Source: Laribacter hongkongensis DSM 14985 (GTDB taxonomy: Bacteria; Pseudomonadota; Gammaproteobacteria; Burkholderiales; Aquaspirillaceae). From it: DNA of 46,484 nt. The position numbers were made by a program, and so were the translations under genes. Positions within the stretch are counted from its first letter, which is position 1, and every line of letters begins with the position of its first letter. The notes under the pieces were generated by a model. That model worked only from the letters and a program-made list of their open reading frames with translations. It made no database searches and was not told the DNA's origin. Location: positions 123,711 through 170,194 of the forward strand of contig NZ_KE383997.1 of assembly GCF_000423285.1 (NCBI RefSeq), in the 5' to 3' direction. Below are positions 17,100 to 27,212 of the stretch, in pieces.

Positions 17100-20000
17100 A
17101 TGACTGCCCTGACCGGCTTTACCATCCTGCATGCCAACCGCGCCGAAATGCTGCGCGACGTGATCCTGGCCTGGCTGGCCCGCGATCCCCTGTCCAGCCC
17201 GCTGGACGACGAGGTCTTTCTGGTACAGAGCCAGGGCATGGCGCAGTGGCTCAAGCACGCACTGGCCGAATCCCCGGCCGGCATTGCCGCCGCGCTGGAT
17301 TTCCAGCTGCCGCAAGGCTTCCTGTGGCGCTGCTACCGGGCCGTGCTGGGCGAAGACAGCGTGCCGGCCCAGTCACCGTTCGACAAGGCGCCGCTCAGCT
17401 GGCGCCTGTACCGGGAGCTGCCGGCCTGGCTGCACGAGCCGGTATTCGCGCCGCTGGCACGTTTTGTCGAAGCCGATGCCGACCCGCGGCGCCTGTACCA
17501 GCTGGCCCACCAGCTGGCCGACCTCTACGACCAGTACCAGTCCTACCGGGCCGACTGGCTGACCGGCTGGGAAAACGGCCACGACGACATCACCCGCCAC
17601 GGCCGTCCTGCCCCCCTGCCCGAAGGTGAACGCTGGCAGGCCGAGCTGTGGCGCCGGCTGGCCGGGCAGCTGGCCAGCGCCCGCCATACCCACCGGGCGG
17701 CAGTCCACCAGCGGTTTGTCGCGGCACTGCGCGAAGGCACGCCACCGCCGGGCAGCCTGCCGGAACGGGTGGTGGTGTTCGGCCTGTCGGCGCTGCCGCA
17801 GCAGACGCTGGAGGCACTGGACGCCATCAGCCGCCACAGTCACGTCCTGATGGCGGTCAACAATCCCTGCCGTTACTACTGGGGCGACATCGTCGAAGGC
17901 CGCGAATGGCTGCGCCGCCAGGCCGAACAGCGCCACCGCCGCCGCAGCGGCATGCCGGCCGCCCTCGACGACAGCACCCTGCACCTGCACGCCCATCCCC
18001 TGCTGGCATCGTGGGGGCGGCAGGGGCGCGACTTCATCGCCCTGCTGGCTGACTACGACCGCTGGCAAAGCGCGGCCGCCACGCATGCGCAGGACATCGA
18101 CCTGTTCGACGAGGCCGTGCCCGCCGGGACCCTGCCGCTGCTGCAACAGGTCCAGCAGGCCGTGCTGGAACTGGAGCCCCTGCCGGCTGAACCGCACCGC
18201 CTGCCGCTGCCGGACCATTCAATTGCCTTTCATGTCGCCCACAGCCCGCTGCGCGAAGTGGAAATCCTGCACGACCAGCTGCTGGCCATGTTCGACGACC
18301 CCGAGCTGGCGCTGAAACCGCGCGACGTGATGGTGATGGTGCCGGACATCAGCAGCTACGCGCCCTTCATCCGGGCGGTCTTCGGCAAGCTGCCGCCCGA
18401 CCATCCGCGCTTCATCCCGTTTGCCCTGTCCGACCAGTCGGCCGTCAGCACCGAACCCTTGCTGCGGGCCCTGCAACAGCTGCTGGACCTGCCCGCGCTG
18501 CGGCTGACCGTCAGCGAGGTACTGGAGCTGCTGGACGTGGCCGCCGTACGCCGGCGCTTCCGCCTGCGCGAAACCGACCTGCCGCTGCTGACCCGCTGGA
18601 TCGAGGGCAGCGGCATCCGCTGGGGGCTGTCTGCCGCCCAGCGCGCCGAACTCGGCATGCCGGACGATTTTGACCAGAACAGCTGGCACTTCGGGCTGGA
18701 TCGCATGCTGCTGGGCTATGCCTGCGGTGCCGGCGCCAGCTGGCAAGGCATGGCGCCATACGACGAAGTCGGCGGCATGGACGCCGCGCTGGCCGGCCAG
18801 CTGGCAGACCTGCTCTCCACGCTGGCGCACTGGCGGCAGTGCCTGCAAGAGCCCGCCACTCCGGCCGGCTGGCAGGCACGCATCGCTGACCTGGTCGAGG
18901 CCTGTCTCGACATCAAGGACGAGCACGACCTGCTGCTGTACGCCGGCATTGCCGACACGCTCGACAACTGGGTGGCCACGCTGGACGGCAACGGCCTCGC
19001 CGATACCCGCCTGCCGCTGGAGGTGGTCCGCGACGTGCTGCTTGGTCAACTGGCCGACACCAGCGTGTCGATGCGCTTTCTCGGCGGGGCGGTCAACTTC
19101 GGCACCCTGATGCCGATGCGCGCCATCCCGTTCAAGGTGATCTGCCTCCTGGGGCTCAACGACGGCGACTACCCGCGCAGCCAGAACCGCGCCGACTTTG
19201 ACCTGATGGCGCAGGATTACCGCCCCGGCGACCGCTCGCGCCGCGACGACGACCGCTACCTGCTGCTCGAGGCCCTGCTGTCGGCCCGCCGTCGCCTCTA
19301 TCTGAGCTGGGTGGGCAAAAGCCCGCGTGACAACCGTCCGCGGCCGCCTTCGGTGCTGGTCGAGCAACTGCGCGACTATCTGGCCACCGGCTGGCAGGCG
19401 GCGCCACTCGGAACGGAGCCGGCCACCACCGGCCTCCTCGCCGCCCTGACCACCGAACACCCGCTGCAACCGTTCAGCCCGCGCTATTTTTCCCGGGCGC
19501 CGGATGCCCGCCCGCAACCGGAGCAGCCGCCGCTCTTTACCTACGACAGCGACTGGCGCGCCATCCACGACGCAACCGATCCACCGGCCGAACCCGCCGC
19601 CGCACTGCCCCTGCCGCTGCCCGACTGGGACGGCCGGACCGACGCCGTCACGCTCGCACGCTTCCTGCGCCAGCCGGCCGCCACCTTCCTGCACGGCCGG
19701 CTGAAAGTCCGCTTTGGCGAACTCGACGAACTGGCCGAGGACGAACCGTTCGCGCTGGACCCGCTGGCCACGCACCAGCTCAAGTCCCGCCTGCTGGAAG
19801 CCGTGCGTGACGTGCCCGAGGCCGAAACCGGCCGGCACTGGCATGCCGCAGCCACCCGCCTGACCGAAGAAGGCGGCCTGCCGTTCGGTGCTGCCGGCGC
19901 CCAGCTGTTACAGGCCTGCCATGCGCCGGTCATGGCACTGCGCCAGAACTGGCACCGGCTGGATGACCTGACCGACCTGCCGCCACTGACACTGCCCCCG

Positions 20001-20579
20001 CTGCTGTTGCCGCTGGCCGGTGACCAGACCGCCACCCTGCTGGCCCACTGCGACGGCTTGCAGGCGGTGGCCGCCGACAGCCCGCCGCTGCGCCGCCGCG
20101 TCATGCGCACGGGCCGGCTGGCCGACAGCGCCGGGCGAGGAGCCGATACCCGCTGGATACCGCGCCTGCACACCCTGGTCGGTTTCTGGCCGGCCCACCT
20201 GGCCTTGCAGGCAGCCGGCCTCGCCATCCCCACCCTGATCGTCGGCGAAACCGTCACCCTGCAACTGGCACCGCTGCCGGCCGACGAAGCCCGCCACTGC
20301 CTCCAGGTGCTGGCCGGATACTGGCGGCAAGCCCACGGCGAGCCGCTGCCGCTGCCCTGCAAGACTGCCGGCGTCTGGCTGCAACAGCAGGACGCATCCG
20401 CGGCCCGCCAGGCTTACGAAGGCGGTTATCACAGCACCGGCGAGCGAGCAGAAAGCCCGGCGCTGGCCCGGCTCTTTCCGGCCTTCGAGGACCTGGACCT
20501 CGCCCGCCTCGACGCACTCGCCACCGACCTGTATGCCCCGCTGCTGGCCAGCGTCACCGTTCCGGAGTCTGCCGCATGA
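17100..20579 (+). CDS. recC: Exodeoxyribonuclease V gamma subunit RecC
   Basis: 1159 residues, close to E. coli RecC (1122). It begins MTALTGFTILHANRAEML and contains FLVQSQGMAQWLKHALAE, the conserved N-terminal RecC motif. Later it has GGAVNFGTLMPMRAIPFKVICLLGLNDGDYPR, typical of the inactive helicase-like fold that recognises Chi. RecC scans DNA for Chi and channels the strands in the RecBCD enzyme. ATG 17100 was chosen because it matches the family N-terminus; the frame is open further upstream without support. The stop overlaps recB (ATGA). Confidence 0.95.
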   Translation: MTALTGFTILHANRAEMLRDVILAWLARDPLSSPLDDEVFLVQSQGMAQWLKHALAESPAGIAAALDFQLPQGFLWRCYRAVLGEDSVPAQSPFDKAPLSWRLYRELPAWLHEPVFAPLARFVEADADPRRLYQLAHQLADLYDQYQSYRADWLTGWENGHDDITRHGRPAPLPEGERWQAELWRRLAGQLASARHTHRAAVHQRFVAALREGTPPPGSLPERVVVFGLSALPQQTLEALDAISRHSHVLMAVNNPCRYYWGDIVEGREWLRRQAEQRHRRRSGMPAALDDSTLHLHAHPLLASWGRQGRDFIALLADYDRWQSAAATHAQDIDLFDEAVPAGTLPLLQQVQQAVLELEPLPAEPHRLPLPDHSIAFHVAHSPLREVEILHDQLLAMFDDPELALKPRDVMVMVPDISSYAPFIRAVFGKLPPDHPRFIPFALSDQSAVSTEPLLRALQQLLDLPALRLTVSEVLELLDVAAVRRRFRLRETDLPLLTRWIEGSGIRWGLSAAQRAELGMPDDFDQNSWHFGLDRMLLGYACGAGASWQGMAPYDEVGGMDAALAGQLADLLSTLAHWRQCLQEPATPAGWQARIADLVEACLDIKDEHDLLLYAGIADTLDNWVATLDGNGLADTRLPLEVVRDVLLGQLADTSVSMRFLGGAVNFGTLMPMRAIPFKVICLLGLNDGDYPRSQNRADFDLMAQDYRPGDRSRRDDDRYLLLEALLSARRRLYLSWVGKSPRDNRPRPPSVLVEQLRDYLATGWQAAPLGTEPATTGLLAALTTEHPLQPFSPRYFSRAPDARPQPEQPPLFTYDSDWRAIHDATDPPAEPAAALPLPLPDWDGRTDAVTLARFLRQPAATFLHGRLKVRFGELDELAEDEPFALDPLATHQLKSRLLEAVRDVPEAETGRHWHAAATRLTEEGGLPFGAAGAQLLQACHAPVMALRQNWHRLDDLTDLPPLTLPPLLLPLAGDQTATLLAHCDGLQAVAADSPPLRRRVMRTGRLADSAGRGADTRWIPRLHTLVGFWPAHLALQAAGLAIPTLIVGETVTLQLAPLPADEARHCLQVLAGYWRQAHGEPLPLPCKTAGVWLQQQDASAARQAYEGGYHSTGERAESPALARLFPAFEDLDLARLDALATDLYAPLLASVTVPESAA

Positions 20580-23500
20580 GCAACCTGATGCAGGCGCTCG
20601 ACGCGCGCCGCTTTCCCCTGCACGGCCTGCGCCTGATCGAGGCCAGCGCCGGCACCGGCAAGACCTTTACCATCGCTGCCCTCTACCTGCGGCTGGTGCT
20701 GGGCGCCCGTTCGGAAGACGACGGGCTGGCTTACAACGCAGGCGGCCTGCTGCCGCCACAGATCCTGGTAGTGACGTTTACCGAAGCCGCCACCGAAGAA
20801 CTGCGCGAACGCATCCGCAGCCGGCTGGTCGAAGCGGCCCGGGCCTTTCGCCAGAACGACAGTGACGACGCCTTCCTGCGCGGACTGCTGGACGACTATC
20901 CGGCCGGGCAGCGCGGCCGCCACGCGCACCAGCTGGAACTGGCCGCACAATGGATGGACGAAGCCGCCATTTTCACCATCCATGCCTACTGCCAGAAGAT
21001 GCTGCGCACGCACGCCTTCGACAGCGGCAGCCTGTTCGAGCTGACGGTCAACACCGACGAAAGCGCACTGCGCGAGCAGGCCGTCAACGACTACTGGCGC
21101 CGGCATTTCTATCCGCTGCCGCGCGCGCGCCTGCTGCCCTTGCAGGCCATTGCCGCCAGCCCGGCCGAGCTGGGCCTCCTGGCCTTGCCGCTTTTGGGGC
21201 GGCTGCCGGCCGGACCGGCCGACTGGACGCCGGTCGAGGCCATCCTCGCCGCCCGCCGGGCGGAAAAAGCCGCCTGGCGCCAGCAGGGCTGGCTGGAAGA
21301 GCTGGCGCGCACGCTGACCGGCCTGCGCGAGAACAAAACCGTCAACGGCAACAAGGTGCGGGCCGATTCCTGCCAGAAATGGCTGGACGACCTGGCCGAC
21401 TGGCTGGCACGCGACAGCGACGACCTGCCGCTGGCGGGCAAGCCGTTCGAAACGGCGCGCTGGCGCCTGACGCCGGCCGGTATCCTTGATGTCCTCAAGG
21501 CCGGCATGTCGTTCGATCCGCCGGAGCCGTTTTTTGCCGTCGAGCGGCTGTTGCAGCCGGCGCTGGCCGACACCAGCCTGCGCGCCGCCCTGCTGACCCA
21601 CGCTACCCGCAGCATCGCCGCAGCGCTGGCCGCCGAAAAATCCCGCCGGGCGGAAATCGGCTTTGACGACATGATCCGCGGGCTGGCACAGGCGCTGGCA
21701 CCGGACAGCCCGAACCGCGAGCGTCTGGCCCAGGCCCTGCGCCAGGCCTACCCGGTTGCCCTGATCGACGAATTCCAGGATACCGACCCGGCCCAGTACG
21801 CCATTTTCCGCACGCTGTACGCCGATGCCGGCCCGGAGGCGCGGCTGGGGCTGTTGATGATCGGCGATCCGAAGCAGGCGATCTACGCCTTTCGCGGCGC
21901 CGACATCTTCACCTATCTCGCCGCCCGTCACGATACCCGGCCGGAACAGCGCTACACCCTCGACACCAACTGGCGCTCGACCATGGCCATGGTCGGCGTG
22001 GTCAACCGGCTGTTCTGCGGTTCGCCCGAAGCCGGCACGGTATCGGAAACGGTATTCGGCCGGCCGGACATTCCCTTCCAGGCCGTGCGGGCCGCCGGCC
22101 GGAGCGAGCAGCTGGTGCAGGGCGGCATGCCCGTGCCGCCCCTGACGCTGGCCTGGCGCCAGGAAGCCGGCAACAAGGACGACTACCGCCAGGAGTTTGC
22201 CCGCCGGGCCGCCGAAGCCATCACCACCCTGCTCAACGACAGCGAAGCCGGCTTGCTGGCCGACGACGGCGGATTCGAGCCGCTGGCCCCGCGCGATATT
22301 GCCGTGCTGGTACGCGACTGGCAGGAAGCCGCCGCCATCCGCCGGGCCCTGGACCTGTGCAGCGTGCGGTCGGTATACCTGTCAGACAAGGATTCGGTCT
22401 TCGCCAGCCAGGAAGCGCAGGACCTGGTGCGCTGGCTGGACGCCGTGCTCTACGCCGAAGACAACGCCCGCCTGCGGCTGGCGCTGGCCACCGCCACGCT
22501 GGGCCTCGACTATGCCGGGCTGGACCGGCTGTTCAACGACGAACGTGAATGGGAACGCACCAGCGAGCGCTTCCGCAGCTACCGCCAGACCTGGCGCCAG
22601 CAGGGCGTGCTGCCGATGCTGCTGGCCCTGCTGCACGACTACCGGCTGCCGGCGCGCCTCCTTGCCCGCCGCGACGAAGACGGCGAACGGCAGCTCACCA
22701 ACCTGCTGCATCTGGCCGAACGCCTGCAGGCCGACGCCGCCGGCATTGACGGTGAAGTCGGCGTGCTGCGGCACCTGGAGCGGCTGACCGAACAGCCGGA
22801 TGCCGCGCAGGAAAGCGTGCTGCGGCTGGAAAGCGAAGATGCGCGCGTGCGCGTGGTCACGCTGCACAAGTCCAAAGGGCTGGAATACCCGCTGGTGTTC
22901 CTGCCGTTTCTCGCCGGTGGCCGCGCGCTACCGGACGGGCGCAACGGCATTTTCTGGCATGACGGGGACGGCCGGCTGCACGTCGACCTGACCGGCCAGG
23001 ACGCCGACGGACTGGCCGCCATGCAGCGCGAAAGCGCGCAGGAGGACATGCGGCTTCTGTATGTCGCCCTGACGCGGGCGCGGCATGCGCTGTGGATCGG
23101 CCTCTCACCGCTGTCCGGCACCGGCGACCTGCTGGCCGGCAGCGCCATCGGCCGCCTGTTGCAGCTGGACAGCGATCCCGGACGCCTTGCCGGCCGCCTG
23201 CACGCGCTGGCGCAGGCGGGCAGCGACATCCGGCTGGATGACACGCCACCGGCTGATCCGCCGCCACGCTACTGCGACAGCACTCCGGCGCCGGTACTGT
23301 TTCCGGCCCGCCGGCTGACCCGCCGCATCGCCCGCCGCTGGCGCATCGCCAGTTACAGCGCCCTGCTGACCGGCCCGGCACAGGCCGGCACGCCGGCAGC
23401 CGAGGACAGCGCGGCAGCCAACCGCATCGACGACACGGCCATGCCCGACAGCCCGGTGCTGCCGATTGCCGGCCGCACCCTGGCCGGATTCTGGCGTGGT

Positions 23501-24226
23501 CCGCAGGCGGGGATTTTCCTGCACGGCCTGTTCGAATGGGCGGCACAGCAGGGCTTTGGCCGCACCTGCGAGCTGGCTGCCGAACGCCGCGACCTGCTGG
23601 CACGCCGCTGCCAGCGCCGGGAACTGGCAGGCTGGATCGACTTTTTTGACGGCTGGCTGCCGTGGGTGCTGACCCGGCCGCTGCCGCTGAATGATGCTTC
23701 GCCGGTGACGCTGGCGGCCCTGCCGCCCCGGTCGGCACGGGCCGAAACCGAATTCTGGCTCGGCAACCCGCAACTGGCGACCACGGCACTGGATGCGGCC
23801 GTGTCTGTCGCCGTCTGGCCCGGTCATGCCCGCCCGGCGCTGCTGCCGCAGTCGCTGCAAGGACTGTTCAAGGGCTTCATCGATCTGGTGTTCGAGCACG
23901 AAGGCCGTTTTTACGTGCTCGACTACAAGTCCAACTGGCTGGGCGACACGCCCGGCAGCTACCACCCCGACGCCCTGCGCGACGAGATGCTGGCGCACCG
24001 CTACGAGTTGCAGGGCATGCTGTACCTCCTGGCCCTGCACCGCCTGCTGCGCGCGCGACTCGGTGCGGACTACGATCCGGCCACCCGGCTGGGCGGCTTT
24101 GTCTGCTGGTTCCTGCGCGGCACCGACGGCCCCGGTGCCGGCATCGTGCACCTGCCCGCCGACCTGGCCCTGCTGGACCGGCTCGACCACCTGTTTGCCT
24201 GCGAGACGCCCGATGCTGACGCCTGA
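20576..24226 (+). CDS. recB: Exodeoxyribonuclease V beta subunit RecB
   Basis: 1216 residues (E. coli 1180). Walker A is EASAGTGKTFTI at about 22-33. UvrD-type helicase motifs include VALIDEFQDTDPAQYAIF, GDPKQAIYAFRGADIFTY, VRVVTLHKSKGLEYPLVF and LLYVALTRARHALWIG. The C-terminal nuclease domain carries the Mg-binding GFIDLVF and VLDYKSNWLG (about 1100-1125). It is the 3'-5' helicase and only nuclease of RecBCD. It overlaps recC by 4 bases and recD by 14, a translationally coupled operon. Confidence 0.97.
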   Translation: MSNLMQALDARRFPLHGLRLIEASAGTGKTFTIAALYLRLVLGARSEDDGLAYNAGGLLPPQILVVTFTEAATEELRERIRSRLVEAARAFRQNDSDDAFLRGLLDDYPAGQRGRHAHQLELAAQWMDEAAIFTIHAYCQKMLRTHAFDSGSLFELTVNTDESALREQAVNDYWRRHFYPLPRARLLPLQAIAASPAELGLLALPLLGRLPAGPADWTPVEAILAARRAEKAAWRQQGWLEELARTLTGLRENKTVNGNKVRADSCQKWLDDLADWLARDSDDLPLAGKPFETARWRLTPAGILDVLKAGMSFDPPEPFFAVERLLQPALADTSLRAALLTHATRSIAAALAAEKSRRAEIGFDDMIRGLAQALAPDSPNRERLAQALRQAYPVALIDEFQDTDPAQYAIFRTLYADAGPEARLGLLMIGDPKQAIYAFRGADIFTYLAARHDTRPEQRYTLDTNWRSTMAMVGVVNRLFCGSPEAGTVSETVFGRPDIPFQAVRAAGRSEQLVQGGMPVPPLTLAWRQEAGNKDDYRQEFARRAAEAITTLLNDSEAGLLADDGGFEPLAPRDIAVLVRDWQEAAAIRRALDLCSVRSVYLSDKDSVFASQEAQDLVRWLDAVLYAEDNARLRLALATATLGLDYAGLDRLFNDEREWERTSERFRSYRQTWRQQGVLPMLLALLHDYRLPARLLARRDEDGERQLTNLLHLAERLQADAAGIDGEVGVLRHLERLTEQPDAAQESVLRLESEDARVRVVTLHKSKGLEYPLVFLPFLAGGRALPDGRNGIFWHDGDGRLHVDLTGQDADGLAAMQRESAQEDMRLLYVALTRARHALWIGLSPLSGTGDLLAGSAIGRLLQLDSDPGRLAGRLHALAQAGSDIRLDDTPPADPPPRYCDSTPAPVLFPARRLTRRIARRWRIASYSALLTGPAQAGTPAAEDSAAANRIDDTAMPDSPVLPIAGRTLAGFWRGPQAGIFLHGLFEWAAQQGFGRTCELAAERRDLLARRCQRRELAGWIDFFDGWLPWVLTRPLPLNDASPVTLAALPPRSARAETEFWLGNPQLATTALDAAVSVAVWPGHARPALLPQSLQGLFKGFIDLVFEHEGRFYVLDYKSNWLGDTPGSYHPDALRDEMLAHRYELQGMLYLLALHRLLRARLGADYDPATRLGGFVCWFLRGTDGPGAGIVHLPADLALLDRLDHLFACETPDADA

Positions 24227-26177
24227 TTCCCTGTTTGCCGTACTGGACACCCTGGTCGGGACTCGCCGCCTGCGTCCGCTGGACCGGGCGCTGGCCCGCT
24301 TTCTGGCCGGACACGTACCGGACACCCCGCCGGCCGTCCTGCTGGCCACCGTACTGGCCAGCCACCAGCTGGGGCGCGGCCATCCGGCGCTGGACCTGGC
24401 CGCCGTCCATGCCGACCCGGCCGCCACGCTGGGCTGGGCCGACGATGGCGATACGCCGGACCTGACGGCCTTGCCGGTATTTGCCGGGCCGCTGTCCGGC
24501 TGGCTGGCGCAGCTCGAAAGTGCCGCCTGTATCGACCGGCCGCCGGCCGACAGCGGTGCGCCGCTGGTGCTGGCCGGCCACAACCTGTACCTGCGCCGCT
24601 ACTGGCAGTGCGAGGAAACCGTGGCGGAGGCCATCCGCGCCCGCCTGCCGCAGCGCCTGGCGGTGCCGGACGACCTGTCCGTCCGGCTGGACCGGCTGCT
24701 GGCCGACATGCGTGATGCCGACGAAGCGGCCCGCCGCCAGACCCACTGGCAGTCGGTGGCGGTGGCACTGGCGGCCCGGCTGGGGTTCTGCATCATTTCC
24801 GGCGGTCCGGGCACCGGCAAGACCACCACGGTGGTCCGCCTGCTGGGCCTGTTGCAGGGACTGACGCTGGATGCCGGCAGGACGCCGCTCGCAATCCGGC
24901 TGGCTGCCCCCACCGGCAAGGCGGCGGCCCGCTTGCAGGATTCGATCCGCCAGGCGGTGGCCCGGCTTGACCCGGCCGTCCGCGAGCATGTCCCCGCCGA
25001 GGTGTCGACCCTGCACCGGCTGCTGGGCCCGCTGCCGGACAGCCGGCATTTCCGTCACCATGCCGGCCAGCCGCTGCCGCTGGACGTGCTGGTGATCGAC
25101 GAAGCCTCGATGATCGACCTTGAAATGATGGCCGCGGTGCTCTCGGCCCTGCCGGCCCATGCCCGGCTGATCCTGCTGGGCGACAAGGACCAGCTGGCTT
25201 CGGTCGAGGCCGGTGCCGTGCTGGGCAGCCTGTGCGCCGGCAGCCGGGTGGATGTGCAGGATCCGGCGCAATGGGCCGGCAGCCACGAAATGGCAGCCTG
25301 GCTGGGCGCGGCCAGCGGCTATGCGGTCAAGGCCGACGGCCTGCCAGCCGGAGCGCTGACCGACCATGTGGTGGTATTGAAAAAGAGCCACCGCTTCGGG
25401 GACGACAGCGGCATCGGCGAGCTGGCCCGCGCGGTGAACGACGGCGATGCCTCGCGGGCGGCCACCGTGTGGCCGCGTCACGCCGACAGCATCGCCCGGC
25501 TGGAGCCGGCTTCCCGCTGCATCGAACAGCTGGCGCTACAGGGCCGCAGCAGTGGCAGCCCGGCAGGCTGGCAGGCCGCCAGTTACCGCGCCTATCTGGA
25601 AATCATGGCCGCCGGCGACCAGGGCGATCCCGACGGCTGGGCGCGCCAGGTGCTGGAGGCGTTCAACCGCTTCCGGGTGCTGTGTGCCCTGCGCCAGGGC
25701 GAGGAAGGCGTCAGCGGCGTCAATGCCGCCATCGAGGCCAGCCTGCGCACAGCCGGGCTGCTGCCGGCCGGTCGCAGCGAATGGTATGCCGGCCGCCCGG
25801 TGATGGTGCTGAAAAACGATTACGGACTCGGGCTGATGAACGGCGACACCGGCATTGCCCTGCCGATGCCCGACGCCACGCTGCGCGTGTGCTTTGCCCT
25901 GCCCGACGGCCGGGTACGCCAGGTATTGCCCAGCCGGCTGACCGACGTGGAAAGCGCGTTTGCCATGACGGTCCACAAGTCACAGGGATCGGAATTCAGC
26001 CACACCGTCTTGCTGCTGCCGCAGCACGACAGCCCGATCCTGACCCGCGAGCTGGTGTATACCGGCATCACCCGCGCCCGTGACCGGCTGACACTGGTGG
26101 GCAGTGCCGACATTTTCCGGCGTGCCGTCAGCCGCCGCACCGTCCGCCACAGCGGACTGGCCCAGCGGCTGGGCTAG
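24213..26177 (+). CDS. recD: Exodeoxyribonuclease V alpha subunit RecD
   Basis: 654 residues (E. coli 608). Walker A GGPGTGKTTTVV is near residue 197. Other motifs of the SF1B helicase are LAAPTGKAAARLQDSIR, VLVIDEASMIDLEMM, LGDKDQLASVEAGAVLG and near the C-terminus MTVHKSQGSEF with YTGITRARDRLTLVG. It is the fast 5'-3' motor of RecBCD. Start ATG 24213 lies inside recB and gives the family-like MLTPDSLFAVLDTLV. The reading frame is open further upstream inside recB, but that part is a shadow. Confidence 0.96.
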   Translation: MLTPDSLFAVLDTLVGTRRLRPLDRALARFLAGHVPDTPPAVLLATVLASHQLGRGHPALDLAAVHADPAATLGWADDGDTPDLTALPVFAGPLSGWLAQLESAACIDRPPADSGAPLVLAGHNLYLRRYWQCEETVAEAIRARLPQRLAVPDDLSVRLDRLLADMRDADEAARRQTHWQSVAVALAARLGFCIISGGPGTGKTTTVVRLLGLLQGLTLDAGRTPLAIRLAAPTGKAAARLQDSIRQAVARLDPAVREHVPAEVSTLHRLLGPLPDSRHFRHHAGQPLPLDVLVIDEASMIDLEMMAAVLSALPAHARLILLGDKDQLASVEAGAVLGSLCAGSRVDVQDPAQWAGSHEMAAWLGAASGYAVKADGLPAGALTDHVVVLKKSHRFGDDSGIGELARAVNDGDASRAATVWPRHADSIARLEPASRCIEQLALQGRSSGSPAGWQAASYRAYLEIMAAGDQGDPDGWARQVLEAFNRFRVLCALRQGEEGVSGVNAAIEASLRTAGLLPAGRSEWYAGRPVMVLKNDYGLGLMNGDTGIALPMPDATLRVCFALPDGRVRQVLPSRLTDVESAFAMTVHKSQGSEFSHTVLLLPQHDSPILTRELVYTGITRARDRLTLVGSADIFRRAVSRRTVRHSGLAQRLG

Positions 26178-26188
26178 AGCATCCGCAG

Positions 26189-26220
26189 GATGCCGGCTCC
26201 GGGTTCCCCCGGCCGGCATC
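26189..26220 (+). terminator. Hairpin after recD
   Basis: GATGCCGGC (26189-26197) pairs with GCCGGCATC (26212-26220), a perfect 9-bp stem with a 14-base loop. An overlapping alternative stem GCATCC/GGATGC lies at 26179-26193. No T-run follows, and the next gene is convergent. Confidence 0.45.
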
Positions 26221-26296
26221 GGCCGAAACGGCCCGTATTGCCTGCCGGGGCCAGGCGCACCGGCCTGATGAAGTCCGGACTCCTGTTGCGGACAGT

Positions 26297-27199
26297 TCAG
26301 CCGGCAAACGCCGGATCGCCCTGCTGGGTGCGCTCGCCCGGACGCCGGGGCCAGGCCTCCCACTTGAGGTTGCAGCGCGGCAGGCTGTCCATGTCGAGGC
26401 TGGCGGCCAGTTCGCCGAGACTGACAAGCTGCCAGCCCTGCTCTTGCCAGCCGGCCAGCAGGGCTTCAAACACGGCGGCAAACGCACCGCCTTCGCGCTC
26501 GGCCGCCAGGGTGTAGACGTGGCAGCCGCCGGCCGGCACGCGCGCACTGAGGCCGAGCAGGCGCTCGGCAGCATGGGCTTCGTCATTGCCGATGTCGGCC
26601 AGCACTTCGTCCAGCGTCGGCAGCGTGGTCGGCAACTGCGGCACGGCCACGATTTCGGCGTGATGCACCGGGATGAACGGCCGTGAGCCACGGGTATCAC
26701 TGGCCCAGGCAAAGCCCTGCTGTTGCAGTTCGCGCATGGCCGGCCAGTTGATGCGCCAGCCCGGCGAGGCAATGCCGGCTGCCGGCTGGCCGGTCAGCTG
26801 GCTGAAAGCCGTGCGGGCGTGTTCCAGCGTCTTGCGCGACCACTCGGCCTCGCCGGTCAGGGCTTCCTGCCGCCAGGCGGCCTGATCCCAGGCAGCCAGC
26901 GCCAGCTCGAAACCGGCAGCCTGCAACTGCTGGCAGACCTGGCGCCCGGCGCGGCCGGGCTGGCGGCCGAGCCACCAGCGACCCGCCATCCGGGTGCTCC
27001 ACGGCAGCTGGCGGCGCAGCTTGAAGCTGTCCTTGGCCAGCCATTCGGCCGCCGGCACCCGGCCGGCCCGGTCCGGGCCGACATTGAGGCAGAACGTGGC
27101 ACTGGCGCCGGCAGCGGCCAGCAGTTCCGCCAGCTTCGGCACGCCATGCAGCAGTCCGTGGCGGGTATGGACGTCGACCTTGAGGGCAAGGAGCGGCAT
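26297..27199 (-). CDS. ArnD-like polysaccharide deacetylase homologue lacking metal-binding residues
   Basis: 300 residues that follow ArnD (4-deoxy-4-formamido-arabinose-phosphoundecaprenol deformylase) along much of its length. Shared blocks are HGVPKLAELL, NVGPDRAGR, AAWDQAAW, SPGWRINW, SDTRGSRPFIP, LPTTLPTLDEV and VYTLAAEREGG. ArnD's metal-site motif Asp-Val-Asp reads DVH here (His11). Its HAWDHH motif reads AAWDQA (Ala102, Gln106, Ala107), and the His of YTIHAE is Ala232. Every expected ligand or catalytic His is thus gone, so catalysis is doubtful. Start 27199 has AAGGAA upstream and follows the rpe stop by 13 bases. No arn operon genes are near. Recognised by recall, not by a search. 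Confidence 0.75.
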   Translation of the reverse strand: MPLLALKVDVHTRHGLLHGVPKLAELLAAAGASATFCLNVGPDRAGRVPAAEWLAKDSFKLRRQLPWSTRMAGRWWLGRQPGRAGRQVCQQLQAAGFELALAAWDQAAWRQEALTGEAEWSRKTLEHARTAFSQLTGQPAAGIASPGWRINWPAMRELQQQGFAWASDTRGSRPFIPVHHAEIVAVPQLPTTLPTLDEVLADIGNDEAHAAERLLGLSARVPAGGCHVYTLAAEREGGAFAAVFEALLAGWQEQGWQLVSLGELAASLDMDSLPRCNLKWEAWPRRPGERTQQGDPAFAG

Positions 27200-27212
27200 C
27201 GGCGGGATTCCT

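Noticed and set aside
18219-19844. 541-codon minus-strand frame opposite recC
   Set aside because: Shadow frame; recC is clearly supported on the other strand.
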